Assembly: GCA_025965115.1 (NCBI GenBank)
Contig: JAOPXO010000053.1
Location: 1 to 55,090, forward strand
DNA: 55,090 nucleotides
DNA from: Aeromicrobium sp.
Lineage (GTDB): Bacteria > Actinomycetota > Actinomycetes > Propionibacteriales > Nocardioidaceae
Direction: 5' to 3'
The position numbers and the translations under genes are program-made. Positions 49,102 through 55,090 of this stretch are shown one piece after another; positions within the stretch are counted from its first letter, which is position 1, and each line of letters starts with the position of its first letter. Under the pieces are notes generated by a model, which saw only the letters and a list, made by a program, of their open reading frames with translations, did no database searches and was not told the origin of the DNA.

Positions 49102-49992
49102 TCATTCGAGCTCGAGGCCGGCCGGCCGGGGTCCGCGGTAGTCCGGACCGTATGCACCCGGAGCGGGACGTCGGGACTTCTCCAGCGAGCGCTGTCCGGG
49201 CGCCATGCGGCGGGCCGTGACCAGGAATGCGGTGTGCCCGATCATCTTGTGATCGGGACGCACGGAGAGCCCCTCGAGGTGCCAGTCGCGCTGGATCGTC
49301 TCCCACGCATGCGGCTCGGTGAATCCGCCTTCGGCGCGGACGCTCTCGACGAACATCGACAGCTGGGTCGTCGTGGCGACGTAAGCACAGACAATGCCGC
49401 CGGGTACGAGACGCTCGGCCGCGAGCGGGATGCAGGTCCACGGATCGACCATGTCGAGGATCAGCCGGTCAATCTCGGTCTCGGTGATGACCTCGCGGAC
49501 GTCGCCAACCGTGAGCGTCCAGCCGGGCACGTCAGGGCCGGTGATCTGCTCGACATTGCGTCGGACGTCCTCGGCGAAGTCCTCGCGGATCTCATACGAG
49601 CCGAGCCGGCCCTCAGCGCCGATCGCCCGCAGCAGGTATGACGTGAGGCTTCCCGATCCGGCTCCCGCCTCCACGACGCGTGCCCCCGGGTAGATGTCGG
49701 CCATCGCGATGATCTGCGCGGCGTCCTTGGGGTAGATGATCGCCGCGCCGCGAGGCATCGAGACGACGTACTCGAACAGCAACGGACGGAACACCTGATA
49801 GTCGGCATCCATCGACGACTTGATGACGATGCCTTCGGGGTGGCCGATCATGTCGTCGTGGCTGATCTGGCCCTTCTTGGTGGAGAAGGCTGCACCGGCC
49901 TCAAGCCGCACATTGTGTTTGCGGCCCTTGGGGTCGGTCAACCGAACCCACTCCCCCGGCTGGAGTGGCCCGCTGCGCATGCTGGCGCTCAT
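49102..49992 (-). CDS. trmI: tRNA (adenine-N1)-methyltransferase
   Basis: VVEAGAGSGSLTSYLLRAIG...LILDMVDPWTCIP. Confidence 0.92.
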   Translation of the reverse strand: MSASMRSGPLQPGEWVRLTDPKGRKHNVRLEAGAAFSTKKGQISHDDMIGHPEGIVIKSSMDADYQVFRPLLFEYVVSMPRGAAIIYPKDAAQIIAMADIYPGARVVEAGAGSGSLTSYLLRAIGAEGRLGSYEIREDFAEDVRRNVEQITGPDVPGWTLTVGDVREVITETEIDRLILDMVDPWTCIPLAAERLVPGGIVCAYVATTTQLSMFVESVRAEGGFTEPHAWETIQRDWHLEGLSVRPDHKMIGHTAFLVTARRMAPGQRSLEKSRRPAPGAYGPDYRGPRPAGLELE

Positions 49993-50945
49993 CGGCGGCT
50001 CGAGCGGTACGCCTCGTCGACCGCGCGGGCCGTGAGGACGCCGAAGACCGAGCCGTCGGCCTCCGTCAACGCGTAGGCCTCTGCGGGCCTGGCAGCCATG
50101 GCACGCAACAGGTCTCCTCCTCGGAGATCAACCGAGAGGTGCTCGGCGTTGGGGGGCGGTGTCGCTCCGGGGAATCCGATGTCACGGGCGACCAGCTTGT
50201 TGATCCGGGACGTCCGGTTGGCGTTCTTCAGCGCGTCTCCGGCGCCCTGCCACAGGAACCAGGCGACCAACAGGCCGATCAGGAGGTTGACGCTGGACTG
50301 GCTGTCGCTGCCACGGTCGAGCACGGCGAAGACGACCACACCGACTGCGGCGGCACGACCGATCCAGGCGGCGATACGTACGCCCGTCTCCTCGTTGCCG
50401 GTGACCTGCCAGATGATCGCTCGGAACACCCGGCCACCGTCGAGCGGGAGTCCGGGAAGCATGTTGAAGATTGCGACCAGGATGTTGACGTAGGCAATTG
50501 AGTACAAGACGTCGGAAGCTGTCCCGTCCGTCCACGAGTCGGCTTGTAGGCCGACGAGTCCGATGACCAGCGAAGCGATGGGGCCGGCAATCGATGTGGC
50601 CAGCTCCTGCCACGGGGTGCGGCTCTCGCCCTCGATCAGGGTCTCGCCGCCGAGCAGGTGCAGCGTGACCGACTGGACTCGCATACGGAAGCGTCGTGCG
50701 ACGGCGACATGGGCGAGCTCGTGCACGAGCACAGAGATGTAGAGAGCGACCACGAAGGCCGCCGACAGGACGTACGGATTGCTGTCCGATCGGCCGTCGA
50801 ACCTCGGGGCGAACACCACCACGAGCACCGCGCCCATCAAGAGCAGCGACGGCCTGATCAAGAGGTCGACCCCGGCGAAGCGGCCGATCCGCCAGGTGCC
50901 TGCAGGAGCGGCCGTCCTGTCGATTCGCTCGCTGCGCTCGTTCAC
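49989..50945 (-). CDS. Site-2 protease (M50) family metalloprotease with CBS-like C-terminus
   Basis: VLVHELAHVAVARRF (HExxH), NMLPGLPLDGGRVFRAI. Confidence 0.9.
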   Translation of the reverse strand: MNERSERIDRTAAPAGTWRIGRFAGVDLLIRPSLLLMGAVLVVVFAPRFDGRSDSNPYVLSAAFVVALYISVLVHELAHVAVARRFRMRVQSVTLHLLGGETLIEGESRTPWQELATSIAGPIASLVIGLVGLQADSWTDGTASDVLYSIAYVNILVAIFNMLPGLPLDGGRVFRAIIWQVTGNEETGVRIAAWIGRAAAVGVVVFAVLDRGSDSQSSVNLLIGLLVAWFLWQGAGDALKNANRTSRINKLVARDIGFPGATPPPNAEHLSVDLRGGDLLRAMAARPAEAYALTEADGSVFGVLTARAVDEAYRSSRR

Positions 50946-51012
50946 TGGCCCAACCTATCTGGTCGGCGAGTGCTCCCGGGCTTGTGTCGGTGTCGCGGTC
51001 TAGCCTGCAGAC

Positions 51013-51879
51013 ATGGACGAACCGCAGCTCGAGCTCGCTGATGACGCAGGGCCTGTCGACGTGCGCATGTCGCTGTCGCCGAGTCGCGCCGGTGACTTCC
51101 AGAACTGCCCACTGCTGTTTCGGTTCCGCGTCATCGATCGACTGCCCCAGCCGGCCGATCCGGTCATGGTGCGCGGCACTCTGGTGCACGCCGTGCTCGA
51201 GGACCTGTTCGCCGAGGCCGCGGACGGCCGCACGCTGGACCGGGCGGTGGAGCTCCTGCCGACCGAGTGGGAGCAGCTGCGCGAGGCTGAGCCACGGCTT
51301 GCTGAGCTGTTCACCGCCGAGCAGGCCGCCGATGAGACGGCATGGCTGGCCTCGTGTGTCGAGCTGCTCGGCACCTACTTCGGCATGGAAGACCCTCGAT
51401 ACCTCGAGCCGGCCTCTCGCGAGGAGCGGGTTTCCTACGAGGTGGCGTCGGGGCTGACGCTCGCCGGCATCGTCGACCGCATCGACATCGCTCCCGACGG
51501 TCGCATCCGAGTGGTGGACTACAAGACCGGCCGGTCGCCAGACCCTCGCTATGAGGACAAGGCACTGTTCCAGATGAAGTTCTACGCGTTGGTCATCTGG
51601 CGCACCCGTGGAGTCATTCCAACTCTGCTGCAGCTGATGTATCTCGCCGACGGGTCGTTCCTGACCTATGAGCCTCAGGAGCAGGACCTGTTGGCGACCG
51701 AGCGCAAGCTCATCGCCCTGTGGGACGCCATCGCGCAGGCCATCGAGCAGCGTGACTTTCCGGCTCGCAAGAGCGGGCTGTGCCGGTGGTGCGCTCACCA
51801 GGACATCTGCCCCGAGTGGGGCGGCACGCCACCTGAGATGCCGCTGCTCCAGATCGTCCCCGTCGAGGCAGTCGCCTGA
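51013..51879 (+). CDS. RecB-family PD-(D/E)XK nuclease with C-terminal Cys cluster
   Basis: RIDIAPDGRIRVVDYKTGRSP; C-terminal CRWCAHQDIC. Confidence 0.88.
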   Translation: MDEPQLELADDAGPVDVRMSLSPSRAGDFQNCPLLFRFRVIDRLPQPADPVMVRGTLVHAVLEDLFAEAADGRTLDRAVELLPTEWEQLREAEPRLAELFTAEQAADETAWLASCVELLGTYFGMEDPRYLEPASREERVSYEVASGLTLAGIVDRIDIAPDGRIRVVDYKTGRSPDPRYEDKALFQMKFYALVIWRTRGVIPTLLQLMYLADGSFLTYEPQEQDLLATERKLIALWDAIAQAIEQRDFPARKSGLCRWCAHQDICPEWGGTPPEMPLLQIVPVEAVA

Positions 51880-51917
51880 TTCGCCCACACCCGCGGCGGT
51901 CGGCGTAGTTTGGCCCC

Positions 51918-52388
51918 ATGACCACGCCGATCGCCGAGCTTTTGGGCGCCGTTCCGTCCCTCAATGACCCGACTGAGCCGTTCACCTACGAGGTACGGGA
52001 TGGAACGATCGTCGGCAGTTGGGACATTGTCCGGGCGACGACGCTCTATCCGACCGAGATCGAGTCGATCGACAAGGACTATCACATCACCGTGACACTC
52101 GATGCGGCCAAGCACACGTACGAGTTCAACGAACGCAAGACCTCATCGGAGGGTTCGGTCAGCGGTGATGGCGCCGGCTTCAGCAAGGACTTCTTCTCGG
52201 GCAAGAGCACGAGCAAGGAGTTCAGCTTCTCGATCGGAGGTGTGAGCAAGACCGACGACGGCGTCTCGATGAAGCCGGTCGCCTACACCTTTTCGACGAG
52301 TCGCATCAAGGATCCTTTGTTCACATTCCTCCAGCAGCACGGATGGCAGCGCAAGAAGGGGCTACTGAGCGGCCTGTTCAATCGCTGA
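51918..52388 (+). CDS. Hypothetical protein, no family recognised
   Basis: 156 aa ORF with TAGTTT-N6-ATG start context. Confidence 0.7.
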   Translation: MTTPIAELLGAVPSLNDPTEPFTYEVRDGTIVGSWDIVRATTLYPTEIESIDKDYHITVTLDAAKHTYEFNERKTSSEGSVSGDGAGFSKDFFSGKSTSKEFSFSIGGVSKTDDGVSMKPVAYTFSTSRIKDPLFTFLQQHGWQRKKGLLSGLFNR

Positions 52389-52400
52389 GATGCCTCAGCG
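52383..52400. terminator. Short bidirectional hairpin containing both convergent stop codons
   Basis: CGCTGAG-ATGC-CTCAGCG; TGA of 51918..52388 in one arm, TGA of the HAD gene in the other. Confidence 0.5.
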
Positions 52401-53036
52401 GAAGAGTGCGTCGAGGTCAGCAGGCTGCAGGCCCAGGAGGCTCGCGATCTGGACGCGACGCTCCGCCTCCGGCACATTGACGAAGTGCGGCACGACGAGG
52501 ACATCGCACCCGGCTGCATTTGCCGACGCGGCGCCGGTGCCGGAGTCCTCGATTGCCAAACAGTCGGTGGCATCGACTCCCAGCAGCTCGGCGGCCAGCA
52601 GGTATGGGTCCGGGTGCGGCTTGGGACGGGACACCGCATCACCGGTCACGACCGCAGCGAATGGCAGCGAGGCGGCGACCGGCTCGGCTATCGACACGTA
52701 CGACATCGTGACGAGCGCTTGTGGGACTCCTTCGGCAGCAAGTGCGGTGATCAACTCGCGAGCCCCAGGGCGCCAGTCGATGTGGTCTCGCAGGGAGGCC
52801 GCAAGTCGCTCCACGAGGTAGTCGACAACGTCCTCCGCGGCCATCTCGATGCCGAGCTTCTCGCGGATGTACTGACCCGAGGCAATCAGCGAGTTTCCGA
52901 CCAGCGCCAGGCCGTCCTCCTCCGTCCAGATTGCGTCATGCTCGGCCGCGAGCTCATGCTCGGCGGCCATCCAGAGCGGCTCTGTGTCGACGATCGTGCC
53001 GTCGAGGTCCCACAGGACGGCTGCGTAGTCGGTCAC
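52395..53036 (-). CDS. HAD family hydrolase (beta-phosphoglucomutase-like)
   Basis: VLWDLDGTIVDTEPLWM...LAIEDSGTGAASANAAGC. Confidence 0.9.
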   Translation of the reverse strand: MTDYAAVLWDLDGTIVDTEPLWMAAEHELAAEHDAIWTEEDGLALVGNSLIASGQYIREKLGIEMAAEDVVDYLVERLAASLRDHIDWRPGARELITALAAEGVPQALVTMSYVSIAEPVAASLPFAAVVTGDAVSRPKPHPDPYLLAAELLGVDATDCLAIEDSGTGAASANAAGCDVLVVPHFVNVPEAERRVQIASLLGLQPADLDALFR

Positions 53037-53056
53037 CGGACCACCGTATCGACCGG

Positions 53057-53503
53057 TCAGGCGCCGACATCCTTCGCCATGTGCACCCTCTCGCCCTTGG
53101 GCAGTGGCTCACGACCCGTCTCGACGAATCCCAGCGAGGCATACCAGGTGATGTTGTCGGTCATCATCGAGTGCGTGTAGAGCCGCACGCTCCGCGCACC
53201 CCTGTCCACCGCCTGCTCGAGCGCAAAGGACATCAGCCGTCGGCCGATCCCCTGTCGCTGCGCATCGGGATGGACGGCCACATTGTCGACGCCGAGTGCG
53301 TGTGGCTCTGAGGAGAGAACCAGCACGCCGGTGATCTCCGGGACCGTCACGTGAACATGTCCGGCCCCAATCAGGCTCGAATAGTCCGCGTCCAACGGCA
53401 ACGGTCGAATGCCGATGCGCTCAGCCCACGGTTCGTACGCAGCGCGTACGACGTCCTCGACGGCCGCCGCGTCCTCCGACGTCGCGATTCGGATGCCGAT
53501 CAC
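53057..53503 (-). CDS. GNAT family N-acetyltransferase
   Basis: DNVAVHPDAQRQGIGRRLMSFALEQA; GTG 53503 with SD GAGGAG. Confidence 0.82.
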   Translation of the reverse strand: MIGIRIATSEDAAAVEDVVRAAYEPWAERIGIRPLPLDADYSSLIGAGHVHVTVPEITGVLVLSSEPHALGVDNVAVHPDAQRQGIGRRLMSFALEQAVDRGARSVRLYTHSMMTDNITWYASLGFVETGREPLPKGERVHMAKDVGA

Positions 53504-53681
53504 CAATCGCTCCTCAGCCGTCCCATGGTGGATACGTCCACGAGTTGTCACCATCACGGCCCGCACTCCCACTCCGTGAGATACTTGTATCACCGTTCGG
53601 GATCTCCCGAGGCCGAGGCGAGCCCGCCGCAGGCTGGAGACCCCCAGCATTCCTACCGATCGAACCACCTGAGGATTGCTT

Positions 53682-55090
53682 GTGTCTCAAAAGACGTCAG
53701 CCGACGCGACCCAGCTTCGTCCCGATGCAACAGATGCCCTGACGGCCATCCTGCGCGAACGCATCCTGGTCCTCGACGGTGCAATGGGCACCGCGATCCA
53801 GCGTGATCGACCCGACGAGGCCGGCTATCGCGGCGAACGATTCGTCGACTGGCCGAGTGACGTGCAGGGCAACAACGACCTCCTGACGATCACGCAGCCC
53901 GAGATCATCGCTGGCATCCACCGCGAATATCTCGAGGCCGGTGCCGACATGATCGAGACCAATACGTTCAACGCCCAGGAGATCTCCCTCGGCGACTACG
54001 GCATGGAAGAGCTTGCCTACGAGCTCAACTTTGAGTCGGCAAAACTGGCTCGACGCGAGTGTGATGCGATGACCGAGCGCACGCCCGACAAGCCGCGTTA
54101 TGTGGCTGGGGCACTCGGGCCAACGACCCGCACGGCATCGATCTCCCCTGACGTCAACGACCCGGGCGCCCGCAACATCACGTATGACCAGCTCGTCGAT
54201 GCCTACAAGACCGCGACGAAGGGTCTCCTCGACGGCGGATCCGATGTCATCTTCGTCGAGACGATCTTCGACACCCTCAACGCCAAGGCCGCGATCTTCG
54301 CGGTCGAGACGGTCTTCGAGGAGTACGGCCGCCGTTGGCCCGTCATCATCTCGGGCACGATCACCGATGCCTCCGGACGTACCCTCTCCGGACAGGTGAC
54401 CGAGGCGTTCTGGCACTCCGTACGCCATGTGAAGCCGCTGCTCGTCGGCCTCAACTGTGCTCTCGGCGCAAAGGAGATGAGGCCCTACATCGCGGAGATC
54501 TCCCGCATCGCCGACACGTTCGTGTCGTGCTATCCCAACGCCGGCCTGCCCAATGCTTTCGGCGAGTATGACGAGGAGCCCGAGCAGACCGCCGCGATCA
54601 TCGCGGAGTTCGCCGACAGCGGATTCGTGAACCTTGTCGGCGGTTGTTGTGGCACCACCCCCGCACACATCGCGGCAATCGCGAATGCAGTCGCAGGCAA
54701 GGCCCCACGTACGCCGGTCGAGACCGTGCCGGCGTTGCGCCTGTCCGGACTCGAGCCGGTGATCGTGGTCGAGGACACCTTGTTCGTCAACGTCGGCGAG
54801 CGCACCAACATCACCGGTTCGGCACGCTTCCGCAATCTGATCAAGGCCGGCGACTACACCGCGGCGCTTGCGGTGGCCCGCCAGCAGGTCGAGGCCGGCG
54901 CGCAGGTCATCGACATCAACATGGACGAGGGCATGATCGACGGCATTGCCGCGATGGACCGCTTCGCCAAGCTGATTGCGACTGAGCCGGACATCTGCCG
55001 GGTCCCGACGATGATCGACTCGTCGAAATGGGACGTCATCGAGGCCGGACTCAAGTGCGTGCAGGGCAAGCCGATCGTCAATTCGATCTC
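53682..55090 (+). CDS. metH: Methionine synthase (B12-dependent), N-terminal part; runs off window
   Basis: Translated by eye: [80 protein letters not shown]...; absent from ORF track because no stop in window. Confidence 0.92.
   Translation, partial: MSQKTSADATQLRPDATDALTAILRERILVLDGAMGTAIQRDRPDEAGYRGERFVDWPSDVQGNNDLLTITQPEIIAGIHREYLEAGADMIETNTFNAQEISLGDYGMEELAYELNFESAKLARRECDAMTERTPDKPRYVAGALGPTTRTASISPDVNDPGARNITYDQLVDAYKTATKGLLDGGSDVIFVETIFDTLNAKAAIFAVETVFEEYGRRWPVIISGTITDASGRTLSGQVTEAFWHSVRHVKPLLVGLNCALGAKEMRPYIAEISRIADTFVSCYPNAGLPNAFGEYDEEPEQTAAIIAEFADSGFVNLVGGCCGTTPAHIAAIANAVAGKAPRTPVETVPALRLSGLEPVIVVEDTLFVNVGERTNITGSARFRNLIKAGDYTAALAVARQQVEAGAQVIDINMDEGMIDGIAAMDRFAKLIATEPDICRVPTMIDSSKWDVIEAGLKCVQGKPIVNSI

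Noticed and set aside
50182-51888. 568-aa minus-strand ORF
   Set aside because: Covers the RecB-like and S2P genes out of frame; no recognisable domain.
53560-53681. SAM/SAH/cobalamin riboswitch upstream of metH
   Set aside because: Looked for core motifs of these classes by eye and none fit; kept only as an unnamed structured leader.
1-55090. CRISPR arrays, tRNA/rRNA genes, insertion sequences, prophage genes
   Set aside because: No spaced direct repeats, tRNA cores or transposase/integrase translations were seen.

Overview
This is a high-GC actinobacterial chromosomal window (Nocardioidaceae-like by gene content, which is inference) with about 55 confidently readable genes, mostly core functions. 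From left to right: a glycine riboswitch and gcvP; a sigK/rskA-type ECF pair; glutaryl-CoA-dehydrogenase-like gcdH; the assimilatory sulfate cluster cysH-cysD-cysN-cysG; yciO; a TetR/MpaB-Lcp-like (DUF2236) pair; a MurA paralogue fused to an N-terminal XRE helix-turn-helix; a UMF1/Atg22-like MFS transporter; rbpA; ppm1/lnt; helY, dagK and tatC/tatA; and the Pup-proteasome locus (pafC, pafB, FKBP, pafA, RCK channel, prcA, prcB, pup, dop, inserted MFS+GNAT genes, arc/mpa, trmI). It ends with an S2P-like protease, a RecB-like nuclease and the 5' part of metH, which runs off the window and is missing from the ORF track. No CRISPR, tRNA/rRNA or transposon was seen. The most interesting material is regulatory. 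(1) A perfect 14-bp inverted repeat buries the Shine-Dalgarno and AUG of rbpA, and a SigR-type promoter (GGAAT-N18-GTT) is placed so that its transcript would lack the upstream arm. (2) helY has a comparable 12+4-bp repeat over its SD/AUG, crossed by a 24-codon leader ORF. (3) A perfect 18-bp operator-like repeat fills the -35/-10 spacer of the HTH-MurA gene, suggesting autoregulation by a cell-wall enzyme. (4) A perfect PafBC/RecA-NDp motif lies in front of an isochorismatase-family gene, in the same window as pafBC. (5) At least 14 genes show TANNNT followed by 6-7 nt and then the start codon, indicating leaderless transcription. All protein calls come from reading the sequence only; no database search was run.
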